From: Microbacterium paraoxydans
Lineage (GTDB): Bacteria > Actinomycetota > Actinomycetes > Actinomycetales > Microbacteriaceae
DNA length: 64,000 bases
NCBI RefSeq assembly: GCF_018224615.1
Contig: NZ_JAGTUK010000005.1
Span: forward strand, 62,001 to 126,000
Direction of reading: 5' to 3'
The notes under the pieces are model-generated. The model was not told where the DNA came from and did not search any database. It saw only the letters and a list, made by a program, of their open reading frames with translations. Positions 7,849-14,993 of the stretch are shown piece after piece. The position numbers and the translations under genes are program-made. Within the stretch, counting starts at the first letter, position 1, and every line of letters starts with the position of its first letter.

Positions 7849-8973
7849 ATGGCGTTGCGCGTTGGCGTGATCGGTGGAGGACAGCTGGCACGGATGATGA
7901 TCGCTCCGGCGGTCGAGATCGGGATCGACCTGCGAGTGCTCGCGGAAGCCGAGGGCATGGCAGCCCAGCTCGCCGCCACAGCCGTCGGCGATTATCGCGA
8001 TCTCGACACGGTCCGTGCGTTCGCGGAGGATGTCGACGTCATCACGTTCGATCATGAGCACGTGCCGCAGGACGTGTTGCGCGCGCTGGTGGCCGACGGC
8101 GTCGCCGTGCACCCCGGGCCCGATGCGCTCCAGTTCGCTCAGGACAAGCTCGCGATGCGTGCCCGTCTCGCCGAGCTCGGCGTACCGCAGCCGGAGTGGG
8201 CCGCGGTACACGACACGGCAGAGCTGCAGCGCTTCCTCGATGCGCAGGGCGGGGCGGCCGTGGTGAAGACCCCCCGCGGCGGCTACGACGGCAAGGGTGT
8301 CCGCGTGGTTCGCGCCGCGGGAGAGGCACAGGACTGGTTCGACGCCCTGGGCGACGGTGAGGCGCTGCTCGCCGAGGAGCTCGTGCCTTTCGTCCGCGAA
8401 CTCGCGCAGCAGGTGGCGCGCCGCAGGGGAGGCGAGATGCTCGCCTACCCGGTGGTCGAGACGGTGCAGCGAGACGGCGTGTGCGCCGAGGTCATCGCTC
8501 CTGCCCCTGCGGCCGCAGAGCGGCTGGTCGAGGTGGCGGAGGGGATCGGCCGCACGATCGCCGAGGGGCTCGGCGTGACCGGGATGCTCGCGGTCGAGCT
8601 GTTCGAGACGGACGACGAGCGCATCCTGGTCAACGAGCTGGCGATGCGTCCGCACAACAGTGGGCACTGGAGCCAGGACGGCGCCGTGACGGGCCAGTTC
8701 GAACAGCACCTGCGGGCGGTCGCCGACCTGCCGCTGGGTGCCACTGCTCCTCGGGCGTCATGGTCGGTGATGGTGAACATCCTGGGTGGCCCGGTCGGCG
8801 GAACGCTCGACGAGCGGTTCGCGTCGGCGATGGCGGAACACCCCGACGCCAAGATCCACACCTACGGCAAGGAGCCGCGCCCCGGTCGCAAGGTCGGGCA
8901 CGTCAACGTCGTCGGCGAGGATCTGGACGACGCGGTGTACGTCGCGCGCGCAGCCGCCGCGCACTTCGCGTGA
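7849..8973 (+). CDS. purK: 5-(carboxyamino)imidazole ribonucleotide synthase
   Basis: 374 residues. Uses ATP and bicarbonate to turn AIR into N5-CAIR in de novo purine synthesis. It has the ATP-grasp layout: N-terminal GVIGGGQLARMM, central VVKTPRGGYDGKG (ATP-binding loop), and C-terminal LVNELAMRPHNSGHWSQDG, which is diagnostic of PurK. ATG 7849 is preferred over the in-frame ATG 7822 because GGAGG (7838-7842) sits six bases before it and the family normally starts with a short run before the GGGQL motif. PurE, which takes its product, is the next gene. Confidence 0.95.
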   Translation: MALRVGVIGGGQLARMMIAPAVEIGIDLRVLAEAEGMAAQLAATAVGDYRDLDTVRAFAEDVDVITFDHEHVPQDVLRALVADGVAVHPGPDALQFAQDKLAMRARLAELGVPQPEWAAVHDTAELQRFLDAQGGAAVVKTPRGGYDGKGVRVVRAAGEAQDWFDALGDGEALLAEELVPFVRELAQQVARRRGGEMLAYPVVETVQRDGVCAEVIAPAPAAAERLVEVAEGIGRTIAEGLGVTGMLAVELFETDDERILVNELAMRPHNSGHWSQDGAVTGQFEQHLRAVADLPLGATAPRASWSVMVNILGGPVGGTLDERFASAMAEHPDAKIHTYGKEPRPGRKVGHVNVVGEDLDDAVYVARAAAAHFA

Positions 8974-9037
8974 TCTGCCGCGGAGAGGACCTGTGCCAAG
9001 CCGCGTGCCGCTGGGGTGTTCTCCCAGCGCGAGCCCG

Positions 9038-9049
9038 TAGCCTGTTCTG
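9038..9049 (+). promoter_or_regulatory. leaderless-type -10 element
   Basis: TAGCCT at 9038-9043, six bases, GTG 9050. This separates purE from purK transcriptionally even though the pair work consecutively. Confidence 0.6.
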
Positions 9050-9565
9050 GTGACAGAGCCACTTCACTCCTCCGCCGAGCCCCTGGTCGGCGTCGTCATG
9101 GGGTCAGACTCCGACTGGCGGGTCATGAGTGACGCCTCGCAGGCGCTCACGGACTTCGGTATCCCGCACGAGGTCGAGGTGGTCTCGGCGCATCGCACTC
9201 CGGACAAGCTCATGTCGTATGCGCGCGAGGCGCGCGGTCGCGGACTGCGCGTGATCATCGCGGGTGCCGGGGGAGCGGCGCATCTGCCCGGAATGCTCGC
9301 TTCGATGACGCCGCTGCCCGTGGTCGGGGTTCCGGTACCGCTGGCATACCTCGACGGCATGGACTCGCTGCTCTCGATCGTCCAGATGCCCGCCGGCATC
9401 CCCGTGGCGACGGTCTCGATCGGCGGGGCTCGCAACGCCGGGTTGCTCGCCGCCCGCATCCTCGGGGCAGCCGACGCGGAGCTGGCCGACCGGGTCGAGG
9501 CCTATGCCGCCGAACTCGAGGCGCAGGTCGCCACGAAGAACGAACGGCTGAAGGACTCGCTGTGA
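9050..9565 (+). CDS. purE: 5-(carboxyamino)imidazole ribonucleotide mutase
   Basis: 171 residues, class I PurE: rearranges N5-CAIR to CAIR. Signature stretches are [28 protein letters not shown] (catalytic His) and [15 protein letters not shown], ending in the usual helix. GTG 9050 follows a good -10 with no leader. Its stop overlaps the start of the LCP gene by four bases (GTGA), linking purine synthesis to an envelope gene in one transcript. Confidence 0.96.
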   Translation: MTEPLHSSAEPLVGVVMGSDSDWRVMSDASQALTDFGIPHEVEVVSAHRTPDKLMSYAREARGRGLRVIIAGAGGAAHLPGMLASMTPLPVVGVPVPLAYLDGMDSLLSIVQMPAGIPVATVSIGGARNAGLLAARILGAADAELADRVEAYAAELEAQVATKNERLKDSL

Positions 9566-11016
9566 CGCTTGCGCCTCCGCGCGCACCACAGCGCCCGATC
9601 ATCGAGACCCGGCCGCTGCGGCACCCGGACTCCGCCGACGCCGGAATGATGGCGAAGCGGGGCTGGTGGCTGATCGTGCTGAACCTGCTCGTCCCGGGCT
9701 CGGCTCAGGTGCTGGCGGGCAACCGCCGCCTCGGTCGCTTCGGTCTCGGCGCCACGCTCGCCGCCTGGCTGATGGTCATCGTCGGCGCCGGTCTGGCGAT
9801 GTTCGCGCGTCCCGTGCTGCTCTGGCTGACAGTGGGTGGCGGGTTCTTCTCGGCGGTCGTGCTGACGCTCGTGCAGGTGCTGCTGGTGGCCTACGTCGTG
9901 CTGTGGATCGTGCTGACACTCGACACGCTGCGCCTCGTGCGCCTGGTGAAGGTTCCCGGCGTCTCGCGCCTCGCGATCCCGGTGGTGGCGCTCGTGCTCC
10001 TGGGCCTGGTGGGCAGCGCGGCAGGGTATGCCGCGACCTCGGTGGGTTCGGTGCGGGGGACTGTCGGCGCGATCTTCGGGCAGAGCGGGCCGAGTCTTCC
10101 TCCGAGCGACGGCTACTACAACATCCTGTTGCTCGGCGCCGACAGCGGCGACGGCCGCGACTCGATGCGCTTCGACAGCATCTCGGTCGTGTCCGTGAAC
10201 GCCGAGACCGGTGCGGTCACGATCACGGGCATTCCTCGGGAGCTCCCGAACGCGCCGTTCAGCGACGGCAGTCCCATGCAGGCGGAGTACCCGAACGGGT
10301 TCGAGGGGCACAGCTCGTCCACGTGCGGCTGGAACGGGTGGATGAATCACGTCCGCTACGCCGCAGAGGTCTGCCGCGACGACGAGGGCAAGGGCTTGTA
10401 CCCGAAGGCGGTGGAACAGGGTTCCGAGCCCGGTATCGAAGCCACGAAGGAAGCGGCCGAGGGCGTTCTGGGTATCGAGATCCCCTACTACGTCTTCATC
10501 GACATGCACGGCTTCGCGGATCTGGTCGATGCGCTCGGCGGCGTCGACATCACCGTGACCGAGCGCCTCCCCAAGGGTGGCCCGCCCGAGGGGTGGACCG
10601 GGAACGACGTGAACGAGTGGGCCATCGGCTGGATCGAGCCGGGTCAACAGCACATGGACGGCGACACGGCCCAGTGGTATGCGCGCTCGCGCTACACGAC
10701 GAGCGACTGGGACCGCATGAAGCGCCAGCGCCAGCTGCAGGAGGCGATTCTCGCTCAGTTCACGCCGCAGACCGTGCTGACTCGCTTCAACGAGGTGGCC
10801 GCGGCGGGCACTGCGCTGATCAGTACCGATCTGCCGCAGGACAAGCTGCCGGAGTTCTTCGACCTCATGCTCAAGGCGAAGGAACAGCCCGTGACGAGCA
10901 TCGAGCTCACCCCGGATTCGGGAGTGGACGAGCACAATCCGGACTACGGCTACATCCACGAGATGATTCAGCAGGCACTGCACCCGCCGACCTCGACCCC
11001 CACTCCCGCCCCCTGA
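9562..11016 (+). CDS. LytR-CpsA-Psr (LCP) family glycopolymer transferase
   Basis: 484 residues. LCP enzymes move polyprenyl-phosphate-linked teichoic-acid-like or arabinogalactan-like glycopolymers onto peptidoglycan outside the membrane. The N-terminus holds several hydrophobic helices ([75 protein letters not shown]), more than the single anchor of classical LytR. The LCP domain begins near [20 protein letters not shown], with the conserved Arg/Asp phosphate-binding residues, then ITGIPREL, and ends with [20 protein letters not shown]. It probably completes the glycopolymers built by the rest of this locus. Confidence 0.92.
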   Translation: MTLAPPRAPQRPIIETRPLRHPDSADAGMMAKRGWWLIVLNLLVPGSAQVLAGNRRLGRFGLGATLAAWLMVIVGAGLAMFARPVLLWLTVGGGFFSAVVLTLVQVLLVAYVVLWIVLTLDTLRLVRLVKVPGVSRLAIPVVALVLLGLVGSAAGYAATSVGSVRGTVGAIFGQSGPSLPPSDGYYNILLLGADSGDGRDSMRFDSISVVSVNAETGAVTITGIPRELPNAPFSDGSPMQAEYPNGFEGHSSSTCGWNGWMNHVRYAAEVCRDDEGKGLYPKAVEQGSEPGIEATKEAAEGVLGIEIPYYVFIDMHGFADLVDALGGVDITVTERLPKGGPPEGWTGNDVNEWAIGWIEPGQQHMDGDTAQWYARSRYTTSDWDRMKRQRQLQEAILAQFTPQTVLTRFNEVAAAGTALISTDLPQDKLPEFFDLMLKAKEQPVTSIELTPDSGVDEHNPDYGYIHEMIQQALHPPTSTPTPAP

Positions 11017-11052
11017 CCCGCGGGCTGCGCGGTCGCGCGCGGAAGGCAGGCA

Positions 11053-11091
11053 GCCCACGGGCGGCGCTCCCGAGAGACGTCGCCCGTGGGC
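11053..11091. terminator. long-stem hairpin between convergent genes
   Basis: GCCCACGGGCG (11053-11063) pairs with CGCCCGTGGGC (11081-11091). First of three hairpins packed into the 169-base space after the LCP gene. Confidence 0.45.
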
Positions 11092-11092
11092 G

Positions 11093-11109
11093 TCCGGTGC
11101 AGCACCGGA
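11093..11109. repeat. short perfect inverted repeat
   Basis: TCCGGTGC (11093-11100), one base, GCACCGGA (11102-11109). Lies directly between two larger hairpins; could fold in DNA or RNA or be a binding site. Confidence 0.4.
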
Positions 11110-11117
11110 TTCGCCAG

Positions 11118-11152
11118 ACGACGGTGATCGGAGGGGGAGGGATCACCGTCGT
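11118..11152. terminator. strong bidirectional hairpin between convergent LCP and surface-protein genes
   Basis: ACGACGGTGATC (11118-11129) and GATCACCGTCGT (11141-11152) form a perfect 12-bp stem with an 11-base purine loop. Symmetry and position between convergent genes support termination in both directions. No U-tract is present, as is common in high-G+C actinobacteria. Confidence 0.6.
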
Positions 11153-11185
11153 CCAGCCGACCACCGCACGAAGCGGCAGCCAGGC

Positions 11186-11770
11186 TCAGGCGCGCTTGCG
11201 GCGAACGATACCGGTGGTGACGAGTGCCCCTCCGGCGACCAGCGCGGCGGCACCTCCACCGAGGATCCAGGGCGATACGGAACCGCCCGTGAGCGCAAGC
11301 TCCATGCCACCGCTAGTCAGCGGCAGCTCGGTCCCCGCAGGTGCGACGGCCGGGTCGTGATCGCAGCTGGAGGCGGCGTCGTGCCCGTGAGAGACGGTGA
11401 TGGTGGCCGTGTACGGACGCGAGCCGGCGAAGGCGACCGCGTAGGATCCGTCACCGTCCGTCGGCGGGCGGAACGTCAGCGTCATGCTGCCGTCGGCCGC
11501 GGCGGTGTTGCCCGAGACCGCGGCTTTGCCCGCGTTCTTGCCGGACACGGACACCCCGACGTTCTCGGACGGCAGGAAGTACCCCGGGCCGAAGACGATG
11601 GTGGAGACCTCGCACACGTCGATGATCGGGTCGCCCACCTTCGCGCCGGGAGGCGAGGGGTAGGAGTCGTACGAGGCGTCGGGAATCGTCGGCGCAGCGG
11701 TTGCGATGGTCGGCGCGACGAGTACCAGCGCGCCAGCGGTCAGGCTGATGGCAGCCAGTTTCTTCAGCAT
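11186..11770 (-). CDS. secreted surface protein with LAXTG sortase signal
   Basis: 194 residues. A Sec signal peptide (MLKKLAAISLTAGALVLVAP, cleavage likely after ATAA) leads to a single extracellular domain of about 120 residues rich in Gly, Ser and Thr (VSTIVFGPGYFLPSENVGV; SMTLTFRPPTDGDGSYAVAF), Ig/adhesin-like in feel but not assigned. The C-terminus is a cell-wall sorting signal: LALTG at residues 158-162, a hydrophobic stretch (WILGGGAAALVAGGALVTTGIV) and RRKRA. LAXTG is the form used by actinobacterial class E sortases (family knowledge). The start codon follows GGGGAGAG at good spacing. No sortase gene is in the window. Confidence 0.85.
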   Translation of the reverse strand: MLKKLAAISLTAGALVLVAPTIATAAPTIPDASYDSYPSPPGAKVGDPIIDVCEVSTIVFGPGYFLPSENVGVSVSGKNAGKAAVSGNTAAADGSMTLTFRPPTDGDGSYAVAFAGSRPYTATITVSHGHDAASSCDHDPAVAPAGTELPLTSGGMELALTGGSVSPWILGGGAAALVAGGALVTTGIVRRKRA

Positions 11771-11821
11771 GATCTCTCCCCAGAAATGTCACGCGGAATC
11801 GCCCTCGGACACACCCCTGCG

Positions 11822-11862
11822 TCCGACTGCGTGAGGTCTCCTGCCCCCACGGCAGGTTCACA
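11822..11862 (-). promoter_or_regulatory. structured 5' leader of the surface-protein gene
   Basis: Within the predicted leader the minus strand can form CCTGCC/GGCAGG with a short G-rich loop (about 11862-11846). A second stem, TCGGAC/GTCCGA, lies just downstream (about 11829-11806). It matched no riboswitch consensus that I know. Confidence 0.3.
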
Positions 11863-11888
11863 GACCCCAGTTATTCCCCAGTGAGACG

Positions 11889-11917
11889 ACAGTACCCCAT
11901 TCGAGGGAGATTGTCAC
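11889..11917 (-). promoter_or_regulatory. sigma70-type promoter for the surface-protein gene
   Basis: On the minus strand GTGACA (11917-11912), a 17-base spacer, then TACTGT (11894-11889). It overlaps the stop codon of the DUF4012 gene and would give a leader of about 110 bases. Confidence 0.5.
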
Positions 11918-13677
11918 GAACTGCAGTCGAGAGTGTCCTCCGTCAGCTCCGGCCCCGTGATCAGCGGCGTGTGCAGCACGTCGGTGAGCCGTTGGCCGGC
12001 CCCCGTTCCCTGGAAGGCGACGGTGATCGTGGTGGACTCTCCTGGCGCCAGCAGCACCTCGTGCTGCACCACGGAGCGATCTCCGAGCATGGCCGTCTGC
12101 ACGGCGTCGTCCTTTCCGTCCCTGTCTACGCGGGAGGGCGTCGCGCCTTCCGGTCCGTACACCGCGATGAGCGTGCGCACGGTGCCGGGGGGCACGCCGT
12201 AGAACCCGTCGCCCGTCACATAGGGAGGCAGCGATGTCGCGGCATCCGCGGGTGCGGTGTTCGTCCAGGTGACGGTGACCTGCGTGGTCGGTTCCCCGTC
12301 GCACCGGCCGATGGCGGTCCCGATCGACGCGCGTGTGTAGTAGTCCATCTTCGCGCCGGTGCCGTCGTTGAACAGCACCCCCACGTGGCTGGTGTCGGCC
12401 GTGTCCTCAGGGATCGTGCCGCCCAACGCGGTTGCAGCCAGGAGCGTCTCCTCGTCCTCATGGGAGCTCCAGATGCGGATCCGTCCTTCGCCGGCGGCAT
12501 CCGCCAGTGCGCCGATCAGTCCCTGCGGATCGCCGCCCGAGAGCGCTGCACTGAACAGGCCACCGGCAGCGAGGGCGAAGATGTCGTCTTGCGCGACCGG
12601 GTCGGGCACGGCGGCGTAGATCTCCGAGAGCAGGATGCTCGTGATCGTCTCGGGTGTGGCGGTGAACGGTCCGAAGGTGAGGTCGCCGGTGACCTCCATC
12701 AAGTGCTCGGCGACCAGGGCGTCGACCGCGATCACGCCGTCGACCTGGCCGCCGAATCGCCCCACCCAGCGGGCGGCGATCGTCTCACCGGCCTCCCGGA
12801 AGTCGGGGATGCTGGTGATGTTCTGCAGGAATCGGCCAGGCCGATCCTCGAAGAGCGCGGTGGTGGACTCGCTCACCGGCAGGGGAACATCGAGAGCGGG
12901 GAAATCGCGCGTTGATGCCTGGTTCTGCAGGGTCACACGGCCGTTCTCGGCATGCAGCAGGGCGATGCTGCCGATGATGCCCCCGGACGAGCGTAGCTCA
13001 GCGTTGTTCTGCATCGCGAGCACATACGTGCGCGGTCCCTCGCCGCCGAGCATCGTGGGCAGCAGGACCGAGGCGCCGTGCAGGGATCCCACCACCGTGG
13101 TGGCCTGCGTGACGGAGCCGCGCATCTGCCGGATGGCGTCGGCGAGGGGTGGCAGGGTCGCGTCGGCGTCGATGCGCTTCGCCCGGTCGTCGGCAGCGGT
13201 CAGAGAAGCGGAGGCGACAGCCAGGGGCGCTTCGACCTGAGCGAACGGCGCCAGGTTGATCGCGCCGTCCGTGAAACCGAGGCTGGAAAGGTCGAGCTCG
13301 TCGGCCACCTGCAGCAGTGGCCGGAGTGCCTCGGTCGAGACGTCGTCGGCGATCTCGGCGATCTCGCTGACGGCATGGAAGTTCGGTCCGATCCAGGGAA
13401 GGACGCCGAACGCGTGCCACACCGGGTCGGAGGTGAGTTCCCGTGCGGATGCCGCGTTGCGTGCGATGCTGCTCGCGATCGGCTCTGCGCCGTCGAGATC
13501 ACCGTCCGCGATCGCCTGCTTCAGCTGCGTCGCGCCCCGCGCGACCTGCCGGAGGTCGTCCACGGCGCCGATGCCGCGTACCGTGACCCAGCCGAGGGCG
13601 ACCACGAGGAGCGTCAGAAGGATCCCGATGGTCCATCCGATCCATCGGCGTCGGGCGGGAAGTCGGCCATCGCTCAC
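11914..13677 (-). CDS. DUF4012 family membrane-anchored protein
   Basis: 587 residues. A short basic N-terminus (MSDGRLPARRR) is followed by one transmembrane helix (WIGWTIGILLTLLVVALGWV) and a large extracytoplasmic part. The region LLPTMLGGEGPRTYVLAMQNNAELRSSGGIIGS is typical of DUF4012, a family of unknown biochemical function found in actinobacterial and other polysaccharide loci. Some members resemble LCP-related extracytoplasmic domains (weak inference). Start GTG 13677 sits six bases after TTGAAT. The frame stays open beyond it, but that stretch is antisense to the divergent glycosyltransferase. The 3' end carries the promoter of the surface-protein gene. Confidence 0.8.
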   Translation of the reverse strand: MSDGRLPARRRWIGWTIGILLTLLVVALGWVTVRGIGAVDDLRQVARGATQLKQAIADGDLDGAEPIASSIARNAASARELTSDPVWHAFGVLPWIGPNFHAVSEIAEIADDVSTEALRPLLQVADELDLSSLGFTDGAINLAPFAQVEAPLAVASASLTAADDRAKRIDADATLPPLADAIRQMRGSVTQATTVVGSLHGASVLLPTMLGGEGPRTYVLAMQNNAELRSSGGIIGSIALLHAENGRVTLQNQASTRDFPALDVPLPVSESTTALFEDRPGRFLQNITSIPDFREAGETIAARWVGRFGGQVDGVIAVDALVAEHLMEVTGDLTFGPFTATPETITSILLSEIYAAVPDPVAQDDIFALAAGGLFSAALSGGDPQGLIGALADAAGEGRIRIWSSHEDEETLLAATALGGTIPEDTADTSHVGVLFNDGTGAKMDYYTRASIGTAIGRCDGEPTTQVTVTWTNTAPADAATSLPPYVTGDGFYGVPPGTVRTLIAVYGPEGATPSRVDRDGKDDAVQTAMLGDRSVVQHEVLLAPGESTTITVAFQGTGAGQRLTDVLHTPLITGPELTEDTLDCSS

Positions 13678-13689
13678 TCGAGCATTCAA
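13678..13689 (-). promoter_or_regulatory. leaderless-type -10 element
   Basis: TTGAAT (13689-13684), six bases, then GTG 13677. Confidence 0.35.
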
Positions 13690-13806
13690 GCATGGCGGGT
13701 GCCGACACGGCCACGGTGGGGCGGGGCGCCCTCCGCGATGCTGTGGGAACGCTGAAACTCCGGACGGGCGGGCGCTGCGCTCCACGGCTCGCGGACGCAC
13801 CACGGC

Positions 13807-13818
13807 TAGCCTGATCGC
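13807..13818 (+). promoter_or_regulatory. leaderless-type -10 element
   Basis: TAGCCT at 13807-13812, six bases, ATG 13819. Confidence 0.6.
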
Positions 13819-14892
13819 ATGGGTGCTCGGCTGCGTGTGGTTCTGGATCAACTGGTGCACGTCGTGGACCAGGACCAGGCCACGGCAGCCAGGGAACTGA
13901 CGGCGGGACTCGTCGCGACGGCTCCGGCCGGCTGCGCCGTCGACGCGATCGTGCCCGCCGGAGCCGACGTCGACATTCCGGGTGTGGACGAGGTCCGCAC
14001 GCTCGGGCTCGCTCGCCGGGAGCTCGCGGCCTCGTGGCAGCTCGGCATCGCCCCGGGCGTCGGCGGCGGGCTCATCCACTCACCGACCCTGATGGCGCCG
14101 CTCGTGCGCCACGATCGAGTGCACGACCACGATCAGACCACCGTGACCGTGTGGGACCTGTTCGCCTGGGACGAGCCGGCTCGGCTCTCGAAGCCGGCCG
14201 TCGCCTGGCACCGCGGCATGCTCCGTCGCGCGGCGCGCCACGCCGACGCCGTGGTGGTTCCGACACACGCGGTGGGGGAGCGCCTGGCGGAGATCGCCCG
14301 GCTCGGCAACCGGATCCGGGTGATCGCCGGTGCTCCGCCGCACGACTTCGCTGTGCCGTCGGACGCCACCTCGCGCCGGGCTGCTCTGGCACTTCCCCCG
14401 CAATACGTCGTCCTGACCGGTTCTGCCGAGACGCTGACGGAGGGATTCCGCGGCGCGGTCGCCGCCGGTGTGGACGCCGTGGTGCTCGATGCGCCGGAGG
14501 GCTCAGAGCCACGGCTCGCCGAACTGGCCTCCGCGGCTGGGCTGCCCGAGCGTCGTACGCATGTGCGGGGCGCGCTCCCGGCGGCGGATCGCGCTGCGGT
14601 GCTCGGCGGTGCCGCGGCGTACGCGGCGACGAGCACGGTTGCCGGGTGGCCCTGGCGCGCCGTCGAGGCGCTGGCGGTCGGTGTGCCCGTCGTCGCCAGG
14701 GACACCGGATGCCATCGTGACGTGATCGCCGACGGCGGCCTGTTCGCCTCTCCGGACGACCTCCCCGATGCGCTCGCGGACGCTGCCGGTGGTGGTGCCG
14801 CGCGGCTCCGGGTGCTCGCTGTGGACCGCTCGCGGGCGTTCTCCTGGGCGGGCGCGGCGGAACGCGTGTGGGGGCTGCACGCCGATCTCTGA
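13819..14892 (+). CDS. GT4-like (GT-B fold) glycosyltransferase
   Basis: 357 residues. The C-terminal Rossmann half shows the retaining-GT4 signature: the ALPAADRAAVLGGAAAYAATS stretch, WPWRAVEALAVGVPVVARDTGCHRDVI with the Glu that binds nucleotide sugar, and GLFASPDD. The N-terminal half has the mid-domain VTVWDLFAWDEP and a DAVVVPTHAVGERL stretch typical of mannosyltransferase-like GT4 enzymes. Soluble; no membrane segment. It is transcribed alone from a leaderless start, divergent from the DUF4012 gene. Donor and acceptor are unknown; a GDP-sugar would be typical. Confidence 0.82.
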   Translation: MGARLRVVLDQLVHVVDQDQATAARELTAGLVATAPAGCAVDAIVPAGADVDIPGVDEVRTLGLARRELAASWQLGIAPGVGGGLIHSPTLMAPLVRHDRVHDHDQTTVTVWDLFAWDEPARLSKPAVAWHRGMLRRAARHADAVVVPTHAVGERLAEIARLGNRIRVIAGAPPHDFAVPSDATSRRAALALPPQYVVLTGSAETLTEGFRGAVAAGVDAVVLDAPEGSEPRLAELASAAGLPERRTHVRGALPAADRAAVLGGAAAYAATSTVAGWPWRAVEALAVGVPVVARDTGCHRDVIADGGLFASPDDLPDALADAAGGGAARLRVLAVDRSRAFSWAGAAERVWGLHADL

Positions 14893-14926
14893 TCGGCTGA
14901 GAAGACGCTGCACAATCGGGCGACAC

Positions 14927-14951
14927 GCCGAATTCCCCTGGTGGAATCGGC
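14927..14951 (+). repeat. bulged hairpin in the leader of the FG-GAP gene
   Basis: GCCG-A-ATTCC (14927-14936) pairs with GGAATCGGC (14943-14951) around a six-base loop, leaving one bulged A. It lies 43 bases before the ATG and may terminate the upstream gene or structure the leader. Confidence 0.4.
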
Positions 14952-14993
14952 GCAACAGTGGCATCATCCTGCAACTTCCGTCACACTGGTCAC

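Noticed and set aside
11771..11882. Possible c-di-AMP (ydaO-type) or other known riboswitch ahead of the surface-protein gene
   Set aside because: The conserved core segments of that class that I remember are missing and the leader is too short; kept only as an unassigned structured leader.
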